NCBI RefSeq assembly: GCF_900107935.1
Contig: NZ_FNVG01000011.1
Location: 62,001-126,000, forward strand
Length of the DNA: 64,000 nucleotides
Direction: 5' to 3'
Source: Vibrio hangzhouensis
Lineage (GTDB): Bacteria; Pseudomonadota; Gammaproteobacteria; Enterobacterales; Vibrionaceae
The notes below the pieces were generated by a model that saw only the letters and a list, made by a program, of their open reading frames with translations, was not told the DNA's origin and searched no databases. Both the position numbers and the translations under genes were made by a program. Below are positions 57,009-64,000 of the stretch, piece after piece. Each line of letters opens with the position of its first letter. The first letter of the stretch is position 1.

Positions 57009-57515
57009 ATGGACAAACAAAGAAAATACGAAGCACTGGTGCGTGCTTATCACCGAGATCTTTATCGTTACGCTTATTGGTTGTGTAAAGATAAGCCTGT
57101 CGCTGAAGATCTGGTTCAGGAAACGTGCTTGCGAGCATGGAAGTCTTTGGATAGTCTCCAGGATGAAAAAGCCGCCAAGTCATGGCTGATCACAATATTG
57201 AGGCGAGAAAACGCACGTCGTTTTGAACGTAAGCAGTTTGATCTGGTTGATATTGATGATTACGGCAACGACGCTAAAGTATCTGACGACCCGCACCACC
57301 AGCAGGAGTGGCTTCAAGCTCAAATAATGAAACTCGATGTCGAATACCGTGAACCGCTATTTCTTCAGGTCGTAGGTGGCTTTAGTGGTGAAGAGATTGG
57401 CTCGATACTCGATTTAAATAAAAACACCGTTATGACTCGATTATTCAGAGCACGCAACCAGCTCAAAGAAATGTTGGAGTCTGAGGATAAATATAGGGGG
57501 CAACACAATGGATGA
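57009..57515 (+). CDS. ECF-type RNA polymerase sigma factor
   Basis: 168 residues from the ATG at 57009. Region 2 reads YHRDLYRYAYWLCKDKPVAEDLVQETCLRAWKSL and region 4 reads YREPLFLQVVGGFSGEEIGSILDLNKNTVMTRLFRARNQLKEML. It is followed by a DUF3379 membrane protein with an 8-nt overlap, the usual sigma/anti-sigma arrangement. A GTG at 56952 with GGGGG upstream could give a longer protein. Because fadIJ and two fadL genes flank it, a role in envelope or lipid stress is inferred. Confidence 0.9.
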   Translation: MDKQRKYEALVRAYHRDLYRYAYWLCKDKPVAEDLVQETCLRAWKSLDSLQDEKAAKSWLITILRRENARRFERKQFDLVDIDDYGNDAKVSDDPHHQQEWLQAQIMKLDVEYREPLFLQVVGGFSGEEIGSILDLNKNTVMTRLFRARNQLKEMLESEDKYRGQHNG

Positions 57516-58224
57516 ATTAGAATTCCGTCGTCGTATTATGTCCGATCCAAAGGCAAAAGACCCAGAGTTACTGGATGCAGCTAAAGAGAGCGACAACAAC
57601 GCAAAATATCTGGAAGATGTGTTAGCGCTCGATGCTCGAATTGAACAAGCAATGAAAGTCGAAGTTCCTGACGACCTGGCGGATCGGATCTTATTCCATC
57701 AGCCTGATTCCAACGTTGTGAAAGTGAAATTCGGAAAGAGAGCCCTGTCTCTCGCAGCATCCATAGCTTTCGCATTCGGTCTTTTGGTCGGTCAGGTTAA
57801 TTGGGGAAACGTCGTCGTCTCTCCTGCACAAGCTTCACTTTCTGATACCGCGATGGAACATGTAAATAATGAGATGGGCTTTATTGACCCGTTAGACGAG
57901 AATGTGTCAAAAGCGCAGATTAATGCCAAGCTTCTGCCATTCGCGTATCAATTAGGTCAGAATTTTCCGTACCATGTTTATTATTTAAACCACTGCGGCT
58001 TTGGTGAATCCAATGCCATGCACATGGTATTTCAAGGCGAGAAAGGCAAAGTCACACTGTTTCTGACCGGACTCCCATCAGATCAAAGTAAAACATTTGA
58101 TAAAGATGGCTTTTCTGGACTTGTGGAACCTCTGGGAGAAGCCAGCTTTATACTGGTTGGTGAACAGGGAGAGGACTTCCAAAAGATCGGTGAAAATATA
58201 AGAAAGATCCTTAATCCATCATAA
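57508..58224 (+). CDS. DUF3379 membrane protein, probable anti-sigma factor
   Basis: 238 residues. The cytoplasmic N-terminus (RRRIMSDPKAKDPELLDAAKESDNNAKYLEDVLALDARIEQAM) is helical and charged. One membrane segment spans about residues 80-97 (LSLAASIAFAFGLLVGQV). The C-terminal ~140 residues would be periplasmic and include LNHCGFGESNAMHMVFQGEKGKVTLFL. The topology and the overlap with the sigma gene fit an anti-sigma factor; no cysteine zinc motif of the ZAS type is seen. Confidence 0.82.
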   Translation: MDELEFRRRIMSDPKAKDPELLDAAKESDNNAKYLEDVLALDARIEQAMKVEVPDDLADRILFHQPDSNVVKVKFGKRALSLAASIAFAFGLLVGQVNWGNVVVSPAQASLSDTAMEHVNNEMGFIDPLDENVSKAQINAKLLPFAYQLGQNFPYHVYYLNHCGFGESNAMHMVFQGEKGKVTLFLTGLPSDQSKTFDKDGFSGLVEPLGEASFILVGEQGEDFQKIGENIRKILNPS

Positions 58225-58236
58225 ACTAACTGCCAA

Positions 58237-58269
58237 AAGAGTCTTATTCCAGAATAAGGCTCTTTTTTT
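58237..58269 (+). terminator. terminator of the sigma/anti-sigma operon
   Basis: AAGAGNCTTATTC pairs with GAATAAGNCTCTT over a short loop, followed by seven T residues. Confidence 0.85.
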
Positions 58270-58316
58270 AATAATAACGCTATTATTAGAGCTCTAACTC
58301 TAAAAATAACGTTATT
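58269..58316. repeat. paired palindromes upstream of first fadL
   Basis: AATAACGCTATT (58273-58284, extended to an 8-bp inverted repeat TAATAATA/TATTATTA) and AATAACGTTATT (58305-58316) are near-identical palindromes 32 bp centre to centre, about three helical turns. This suits cooperative binding of a dimeric regulator. Confidence 0.5.
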
Positions 58317-58370
58317 AGATGCATTTCCTGCCATATAGTCGTCATTTATATACTTTTCCCGACATTTTTA

Positions 58371-58399
58371 TTACTGGTCAGATTTGTATTGATTATACT
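58371..58399 (+). promoter_or_regulatory. first fadL promoter with FadR-like half-site
   Basis: -35-like TTACTG (58371-58376) and -10 TATACT (58394-58399) with a 17-nt spacer. The strong half-operator ACTGGTCAGA within 58372-58388 overlaps the -35 and spacer. The second half is weak. Confidence 0.5.
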
Positions 58400-58487
58400 A
58401 GCGATTAGGATCAGCCCCGAAATTGAGTTTTAACTCAATTTTAACTAACGCCCAAAAGAGGCGATTACAACAAAGGATGTATACTAA

Positions 58488-59819
58488 ATGACTACTTCGC
58501 GTCTGTATAAAAAAACACTATTAGCAGTGGCAATCTCGTCACTTACTTTCGCCTCCCATCAAGCAGCGGCAGCAGGTTTCCAACTTAACTCTCAATCAGC
58601 AACCGGCCTAGGCCGTGCATTTGCGGGTGATGCAGTAATTGCTGACAACGCTTCAGTCATGGCACGTAACGCGGCAGCGATGACGTTGTTTGATTCGCAC
58701 CAGTTTTCTGGTGGTGTGAATGTGATCGCTTCGAGTATCGATGTTAAAGACATTGGTGGTGCAGGTGCACCTCCTTATGGTTTACAAGAACCTAACGCCA
58801 ACAATACCGCTACTTCATACGTACCTAACATATATTATGTCCATCGCCTAAACGACAAATGGGCGTTAGGTGCAGGCCTTTATTCCAACTTCGGTACAAC
58901 TAACAACTTTAGCGACTCTTTTGGTAATAACAACTTAGCAAAAGTTTATGGTGGTACGACCGAGATAACGAGTGTTAACTTGACACTAAATGCTGCTTAT
59001 CGAATTAATGAACAGTGGAGCGTTGGTGGCGGCATCGATATTATTCAAGGAACTGGTAGATTAAAGCGTGAAACATCTCCAGCTACACCTAGTGTTCCGC
59101 TGCCACCAGGACTACCAGTCTCAGACTCAGATCCAATTGGTCAACAGGCTATAGTTGATATCGACGCTACAGGCTATGGCCTAGGCTTTAACCTAGGTGC
59201 CGTTTTTGAGCTCAACCAAAATAACCGATTCGGCCTAGCCTACCACTATAGCCCGGCAGTAGATGCAGATGGCACTGTTAATTTTGGCCCTAACATCACG
59301 GCTGGAGGCGGGACCGTCCCAGTTGCATCACAGCAGTCTTATGATAGCGTGACATTACCACTACCAAGTATGTTAGAGTTCTCAGGCTATCACAAAATCG
59401 AAGATTCCAAATTTGCCGTTCACTATAGCTTACAGTGGATAGGTTGGAGTGTATTTGACAAAGTTGCAACTAACACCGGTCAAACTATTAAAGACTACGA
59501 ATGGAAAGATGGTTACCACGCTGCGTTGGGGGGAACATACTATCTAAACAACGACTGGACTCTACGTGCAGGTTACATGTATGACACTGCAGCTCAAGAT
59601 CAGCTTACGTCAATCTCAGTACCAGATTCTGACCGTCATTGGTTCTCATTTGGTGCTGGTTACAATTTCAATAAACACCACACTGTAGATCTTGGTGTAA
59701 CTTATCTAATGGGCAAAGATGTTTCAGTTTCTGAAACTAATCCTCTTGCTCCTGATTTGACGGCAACTACTCGTGCAAATGCATGGCTGGCTGGCATCCA
59801 ATACAGCTACAGTTTTTAA
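58488..59819 (+). CDS. fadL: outer-membrane long-chain fatty acid transporter FadL (copy 1)
   Basis: 443 residues; signal peptide to about residue 29 (HQAAA-AG). The mature N-terminus GFQLNSQSATGLGRAFAGDAVIADNAS forms the FadL hatch, and the chain ends YSYSF, an outer-membrane barrel signal. The normally conserved NPA motif of the hatch/strand kink reads NAA here (MARNAAAMT). It takes up fatty acids, which FadIJ and other enzymes then degrade. It is a tandem paralogue of the 60111 gene. Confidence 0.93.
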   Translation: MTTSRLYKKTLLAVAISSLTFASHQAAAAGFQLNSQSATGLGRAFAGDAVIADNASVMARNAAAMTLFDSHQFSGGVNVIASSIDVKDIGGAGAPPYGLQEPNANNTATSYVPNIYYVHRLNDKWALGAGLYSNFGTTNNFSDSFGNNNLAKVYGGTTEITSVNLTLNAAYRINEQWSVGGGIDIIQGTGRLKRETSPATPSVPLPPGLPVSDSDPIGQQAIVDIDATGYGLGFNLGAVFELNQNNRFGLAYHYSPAVDADGTVNFGPNITAGGGTVPVASQQSYDSVTLPLPSMLEFSGYHKIEDSKFAVHYSLQWIGWSVFDKVATNTGQTIKDYEWKDGYHAALGGTYYLNNDWTLRAGYMYDTAAQDQLTSISVPDSDRHWFSFGAGYNFNKHHTVDLGVTYLMGKDVSVSETNPLAPDLTATTRANAWLAGIQYSYSF

Positions 59820-59840
59820 GCTAAATAGCTAAACTTTCTA

Positions 59841-59866
59841 AGGGTCGGTATTCCGGCCCTTTTTTC
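59841..59866 (+). terminator. terminator after fadL copy 1
   Basis: AGGGTCGG pairs with CCGGCCCT over a 4-nt loop, followed by six T residues. Confidence 0.85.
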
Positions 59867-59902
59867 TATCCGCTCTTCCTCTACTTGATAGTTTCAGCTT
59901 AC

Positions 59903-59919
59903 AACTGGTCTTACCAATC
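59903..59919. promoter_or_regulatory. FadR-like operator upstream of fadL copy 2
   Basis: The 17-mer contains AACTGGTCTTACCA and matches the recalled FadR consensus at 14 of 17 positions. It lies 191 nt upstream of the second fadL start, directly after the terminator of the first. Confidence 0.55.
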
Positions 59920-60110
59920 GTTGCGTTTCGTTTACATCTGTACGCTGAAATATCGAAACATCTGCGTAACATCCCATTTTTTAACCTAACCTAAAAGCAT
60001 TTTGCAAAATAAAATATCAAAATTGCATCCTTTACACTAAAATCGTTTTAAAGCATTTACTCTAAAAATACAATCAGCGCTCTTCATAAAAATACTTTGA
60101 GCGTACAATA

Positions 60111-61400
60111 ATGATAATTTCAAAACGAACTCCCCTTTCTCTTGCAGTGGTTTTGGGGCTGCTCTCCTCTACACAGGTATCAGCAGCAGGTTTTCAGCTG
60201 GCAGAATACTCAGCAACGGGCTTAGGACGCGCATTTGCAGGTGAGGCAGCAATGGCTGACAATGCAAGCGCACAATGGCGTAATCCAGCGATGTTGACCT
60301 ATCTAGCGGGGACTCAGATCTCTGGTGGTGTGCTTTATGTAGAGCCGAATATTGATGTCAAAGGAACGTCTTCATTCGCTGGCTACACGGAAGCAAACGA
60401 TATTGCCAAGGGCGCCCCAGTACCTAATTTTTATATCTCTCACCAGATTAACGATAAGTTTGTCACTGGTTTTGCCCTGAGCTCTAACTACGGTATGGAA
60501 ACAGACCTAGGTAGTGATTTCAAAGCCACTCAATATGGCAACGAAGCCAAGATCATGACGGTTGAAGCAGTTGCCAGTCTAGCCTATAAACTCAACGAAC
60601 AGTTTAGCTTCGGTGGAGGTATTCGCTATGTAACGGGTGAAGGTAAAATTGGTGCGACAGTGCCTTTTGATACGAGTATACCGGTAGCTCCTGGCGTTGA
60701 TATTCCTGTATCTAAGGGTGACTACTTGAAATATGTCGAAGGCACTGACTCTTCATGGGGCTATGTTTTGGGGGCGGCCTGGCAAGTCAATGATACAAAC
60801 CGCATTGGTTTTGCCTACAAATCCGAAGTAATGATGGATTTCGAAGGGCACGGTGAAGGCATTGGTTTTGGTTTTATGGGTAAGAAAGACGGTAAGTTGA
60901 GTGTCGCTCTACCGGCAACGGCTGAGCTATCGAGCTTCCATCAACTTAACACTCAATGGGCCCTTCACTCGAGCATCAACTGGACCCAATGGAGCAGCTT
61001 TAAAGAACTGCACGCTGAATTCGTCGATGGTACAAGTAGCCACATTAAGCAAGAGAACTGGAAGGACAGTTACCGCTTCGCTCTCGGTACGACCTATGCA
61101 CTAAACCAAAAACTTACGCTACGTGGTGGTGTGGCTTACGACATGTCAGCCGTCGATGACAAATACCGCACGACAACCATCCCTGAAACCGACCGTACCT
61201 GGCTAAGTGCTGGCGCAAGCTATATGTTTTCCGATCAATTCAGCTTAGATGGTGGACTGACATACATCATGGCACGCACGGCTTCTATCAATGAACCTCG
61301 CGACAGTTCTGATGATGAAGCAGCAAAATTTGGTGACTTCAATGGCGAAATCACCGGTGATGTTTGGATTGTTGGTATTCAAGCGAACTATCGCTTCTAA
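60111..61400 (+). CDS. fadL: outer-membrane long-chain fatty acid transporter FadL (copy 2)
   Basis: 429 residues; signal peptide to about residue 25 (QVSA-AG). N-terminal hatch GFQLAEYSATGLGRAFAGEAAMADNASAQWRNPAMLT keeps the NPA motif. It ends NYRF, the Bam signal. It has its own upstream region with a FadR-like site, so the two copies may be controlled differently. It arose with copy 1 by tandem duplication, but divergence is substantial. Confidence 0.93.
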   Translation: MIISKRTPLSLAVVLGLLSSTQVSAAGFQLAEYSATGLGRAFAGEAAMADNASAQWRNPAMLTYLAGTQISGGVLYVEPNIDVKGTSSFAGYTEANDIAKGAPVPNFYISHQINDKFVTGFALSSNYGMETDLGSDFKATQYGNEAKIMTVEAVASLAYKLNEQFSFGGGIRYVTGEGKIGATVPFDTSIPVAPGVDIPVSKGDYLKYVEGTDSSWGYVLGAAWQVNDTNRIGFAYKSEVMMDFEGHGEGIGFGFMGKKDGKLSVALPATAELSSFHQLNTQWALHSSINWTQWSSFKELHAEFVDGTSSHIKQENWKDSYRFALGTTYALNQKLTLRGGVAYDMSAVDDKYRTTTIPETDRTWLSAGASYMFSDQFSLDGGLTYIMARTASINEPRDSSDDEAAKFGDFNGEITGDVWIVGIQANYRF

Positions 61401-61432
61401 CCCTCGACTCAAATATTAAGACGCTTTAGAAG

Positions 61433-61470
61433 TACCGTCATCTTTACTTGCGTGAAGATGACGGTAATTT
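61433..61470. terminator. hairpin between fadL copy 2 and mlaA
   Basis: TACCGTCATCTT pairs perfectly with AAGATGACGGTA over a 10-nt loop. The following T-run is weak (ATTTT) on the plus strand. It lies between two convergent genes and probably ends both. Confidence 0.6.
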
Positions 61471-61525
61471 TGAGTTAGGTGAGAATGACAACGGGTACTT
61501 AGGTGCGCTTCTAACGAAAGACTCA

Positions 61526-62398
61526 CTACTCAAAACCTTCCAGATAATCATCTATATATGCTTCTTCCGCTTCATTCACTTGTTCTGTGTCTATCTCGGC
61601 TTTGTAGTTCTGCCGTTGGATATAAACATCACGCGTTAGCGAATAAGGGTCTGGGGACTGCTCCAGAGTTGCTTCCTGCGGCACGACCAACGCTCGTTTT
61701 TCCATGCCTTCCAGCGCCCACTTTCCAAACTTTGCCCAGAAGTTTAGAAACGATATAGGTGGGTAAAGTCCGTCAACCAAATCCGCTCCCTCACGCAACA
61801 CAATCGGTCCGTATGCGGGGATCATAATGTACGGACCGGTTGCCACTCCATAATGACCAATAGCGTCACCAAACTCTTTCTTTTCGCGTTTTTCGATACC
61901 TGCCGCAGAGGCAATGTCAATGAACCCCAGTAGACCTACGGTACTGTTAATCCAAAATCGATTGAAGTGATCCAGAGCTGTAGCTCCATTCCCCATGACC
62001 GCATTATTCACGGCACTGAATGGTTCGTCGAGGTTAGCAAGGAAATTGCGAATCCCCAAACGCACCGGATCGGGCGTGTAATTGACGTAAGCAAGGGAAA
62101 CAGGACGTACCAGGTAAGGGTCGAGGTAATCATAGTTAACCGCCCACATTGCTCGGTTAAAGCTCTCAAAGGGGTCATACACATCGGTGCCGACCTGTAT
62201 TGGTTGTTCAGGCACAGTCACTTCACCGCCTGTGTCTTCCACACTACCATAGGGGGTGTTTGATTGATTTATTGCTGTTTCCTGGCTCTCTATCGGTAAT
62301 GCGTCTTCATCAGGGGCAGAAGAGCAACCAACAAGAAATACGCAAGAAACAAAAACGGCAAAAAGTGTTACCTTTTTGCCGGTCAATGCTGACTGCAT
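61526..62398 (-). CDS. mlaA: MlaA/VacJ outer-membrane lipoprotein
   Basis: 290 residues from the Met at 62398. The lipobox is FLVGCSS with Cys25. The mature protein reads YDPFESFNRAMWAVNYDYLDPYLVRPVSLAYVNYTPDPVRLGIRNFLANLDEP, the MlaA signature. It removes misplaced phospholipids from the outer leaflet and hands them to MlaC. Alternative starts at 62410 and 62422 add 4 and 8 residues. The acidic tail (EEAYIDDYLEGFE) is typical. Confidence 0.95.
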   Translation of the reverse strand: MQSALTGKKVTLFAVFVSCVFLVGCSSAPDEDALPIESQETAINQSNTPYGSVEDTGGEVTVPEQPIQVGTDVYDPFESFNRAMWAVNYDYLDPYLVRPVSLAYVNYTPDPVRLGIRNFLANLDEPFSAVNNAVMGNGATALDHFNRFWINSTVGLLGFIDIASAAGIEKREKKEFGDAIGHYGVATGPYIMIPAYGPIVLREGADLVDGLYPPISFLNFWAKFGKWALEGMEKRALVVPQEATLEQSPDPYSLTRDVYIQRQNYKAEIDTEQVNEAEEAYIDDYLEGFE

Positions 62399-62596
62399 AA
62401 CCTCATCCATAAGCCATAACAATCTAGCAATTAGTCGTTTTTATAGTCCCTAATTATTTGATTTATAGGACGTATGCACTAGATTGTTGTGATAACCACT
62501 AACCAAGAGTATAGCGGTATGCTACATCTCAAGCCAGTGAAAGCAACCATCCAGGCAACATTTTATTAATCAAATTGCAGGTTTGTTAACGATAAT

Positions 62597-63811
62597 TTAG
62601 TACTGTTGGTTGATATCTACCTTCACAGTTTCCCCTAGTTTGGCAGGCTGACTCTCGCCATACCAATCGCCATCTCGGGTCGCAACATTGCCGTCGCTAT
62701 CAATACGAACACGAACGACTAACCCTTCAAGGCTGGATAACTTACGCCCTTCCATCATGCTGTTGTTATCATCGAGAACCACAGTGCGTGGGAATGAACC
62801 TAATGGATAACGCGCAGCTGCGACTGGCATCGGCGAACCATCAGCCGGATGCACCGACACAATCAGCGCCGCGCCCTCAGGGACCTGAACGCCTGGGCTT
62901 AGTGAAATCTCCACGGCAACGGATTCACCCTTAACAACAGGCTCACCCATGCGTGCCTTGGCACTTTCGATGCTTCGGGTTAGCATTTCGTAACGGCTGT
63001 CTTCCGGGCCAATCATTCTCTGCATCACTGACCAGTAGCGAATCGCACTTGCAAAATCTTCACGCTCAAATGCATCAAACGCCAGTAAAGAAAATACTCT
63101 GAGATCTACGTACTCTTCCTGTATCAAGCTGGTTAGCAAGCTACGTGCACGATTCTGATCCATCTCATCCTGAGACATCATCAACGCCTGAGCGTAACCT
63201 AGTTTGACGTCGGCATTATCTGGTTCAATACGGTACGCATTCTCCATCGCATCTGTTGCAGTGGCAACGTCACGGTTAGCCAGAGCGATACGTCCTAGCA
63301 GAAGCCAGCCCGTGGAGTCATCTTTCTGATAATGGAGACGAGTACGAAGCGCCAGAGTCAGATCCTGCATTTCGTCTTCCGTCATTGGCTCAGCGGAGCC
63401 AGCCATCAACTTCTTAGAAAGCTCAGGTAAATTAGCTGACACTTCATGCCAGTTTTTCACCTTTTCCGCTCCTCCAAAGTGCATGTACATACCGTACGTA
63501 AGCACTACAATCAAAATCGCTGACGGCAATAAAATAGCCATCAGTGACACATTGGTCTTGGCGACTTCCTGTTGCTGAGGAATGTCATCCAGCAGAGATT
63601 GCTTCAGGTCATCGATCAGGTCTTGTTGGTTTTCCACCAAGCCTTCACTGGTTTCCTCTTCCAACTCAGATAAACGGTCTTTGTAGAATGCCTTATTTAA
63701 TTCGTCACGCAGCTGCTCATCATTGTTGGCTTTCTTGCTGTTGAGCGTCATCACCAACAACAGAATAGCGACGAAAACCAGAGCGACTGTTGATATCCAA
63801 AAAAGTGTCAT
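62597..63811 (-). CDS. ccmI: cytochrome c biogenesis protein CcmI
   Basis: 404 residues. Two membrane segments (about residues 2-22 and 95-113) flank a short leucine-rich cytoplasmic part, RDELNKAFYKDRLSELEEE. TPR-like repeats follow (TGWLLLGRIALANRDVATATDAMENAYRIEPDNADVKLGYAQALMM in part). The C-terminal periplasmic domain presents apocytochrome c to the haem ligation complex. The start overlaps the ccmH stop (TAATG). Confidence 0.94.
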   Translation of the reverse strand: MTLFWISTVALVFVAILLLVMTLNSKKANNDEQLRDELNKAFYKDRLSELEEETSEGLVENQQDLIDDLKQSLLDDIPQQQEVAKTNVSLMAILLPSAILIVVLTYGMYMHFGGAEKVKNWHEVSANLPELSKKLMAGSAEPMTEDEMQDLTLALRTRLHYQKDDSTGWLLLGRIALANRDVATATDAMENAYRIEPDNADVKLGYAQALMMSQDEMDQNRARSLLTSLIQEEYVDLRVFSLLAFDAFEREDFASAIRYWSVMQRMIGPEDSRYEMLTRSIESAKARMGEPVVKGESVAVEISLSPGVQVPEGAALIVSVHPADGSPMPVAAARYPLGSFPRTVVLDDNNSMMEGRKLSSLEGLVVRVRIDSDGNVATRDGDWYGESQPAKLGETVKVDINQQY

Positions 63812-64000
63812 TACTGCTTATCTCCAGTCTCTTTTTCATCTAGCAGAGCTTTCAGCTGAGCTTCTTTTTCTTCATTCCACTCACTGTTATCACTCGCTTG
63901 TTTAGTGCGATTTCTGCGGCTACGAACCACAATCAGACCAAAGCCAATAACGATGACGACGAACGGGCCTAACCACAAAACAGATGTCGCTAGCGTAAGT
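63811..64000 (-). CDS. ccmH: cytochrome c biogenesis protein CcmH, C-terminal fragment
   Basis: Only the last ~62 residues are in the window; the 5' end lies beyond the right edge. They show a membrane helix (VLWLGPFVVIVIGFGLIVV) and a charged tail (RSRRNRTKQASDNSEWNEEK), the usual end of CcmH. The redox LRCxxC part is not visible. It is coupled to ccmI by a one-base overlap. Confidence 0.85.
   Translation of the reverse strand, partial: LTLATSVLWLGPFVVIVIGFGLIVVRSRRNRTKQASDNSEWNEEKEAQLKALLDEKETGDKQ

Noticed and set aside
1..64000. Prophage, integron, transposon or CRISPR content
   Set aside because: No integrase, transposase, attC-like array or regularly spaced repeats were seen; the exopolysaccharide block is accessory but shows no mobility genes.

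Overview
The window reads as chromosomal DNA from a Vibrio (Vibrionaceae). The gene order is typical of that family: yfbV next to ackA-pta, oppABCDF with a long 3' UTR, smrB divergent from prmB-aroC, fadIJ next to an ECF sigma factor and two fadL genes, then mlaA and ccmIH. There are no rRNA or tRNA genes, no CRISPR array, no insertion sequence and no prophage. Coding is dense. The exopolysaccharide block, mainly about 29-34 kb, is visibly more AT-rich than the housekeeping flanks, as expected for a horizontally exchanged polysaccharide locus.

Layout. 0-7 kb: end of a PQQ-type sugar dehydrogenase, yfbV, the acetate overflow pair ackA-pta, an MgtC/DUF4010 membrane protein and a glutathionyl-hydroquinone reductase. 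7-13 kb: the oligopeptide importer oppABCDF on the minus strand; its 3' UTR looks like the autoregulatory sRNA OppZ, and a near-perfect CRP box lies far upstream of oppA. 13-18 kb: a LuxR-type regulator, an acyl-CoA ligase and an MFS permease that appear to form one catabolic/uptake module with matching promoter dyads. 18-20 kb: a Gfo/Idh/MocA oxidoreductase and a membrane protein combining degenerate HAD and UbiA-like parts.

20.7-42.4 kb: a long plus-strand exopolysaccharide operon behind a JUMPstart/ops element (RfaH antitermination). It holds a WcaJ-type priming transferase, an outer-membrane beta-barrel, a short OPX protein, a Wzc kinase, a Wzx flippase, three glycosyltransferases, two polymerase/ligase-like membrane proteins, an acyltransferase, GDP-mannose supply (manC, manB), a GH5 glycosidase lipoprotein, a Wzb phosphatase and several orphans, including a phosphoribosyltransferase-HAD fusion. 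This is a complete Wzx/Wzy-type assembly line for a mannose-containing polymer.

42-53 kb: housekeeping genes (yfcL, epmC, a TRIC channel, an EF-G-like GTPase, aroC, prmB, smrB, sixA, an M16 peptidase). 53-61.4 kb: a fatty-acid block with fadJ-fadI, an ECF sigma factor with a DUF3379 protein, and two fadL porins. FadR-like operators sit before fadI and both fadL genes. Between fadI and the sigma gene the minus strand carries what looks like a complete stand-alone small RNA gene: an FNR box centred at about -40.5, a -10 box, a 5' hairpin, a pyrimidine-rich core resembling enterobacterial FnrS, and a strong terminator. 61.5-64 kb: mlaA, ccmI and the end of ccmH.

The most interesting items are the FNR-box sRNA gene, the OppZ-like 3' UTR sRNA with 13-nt complementarity to the oppB ribosome-binding region, the LuxR/ligase/MFS regulon, and the orphan proteins of the exopolysaccharide operon. 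All homology statements come from reading the sequence; no database search was possible.
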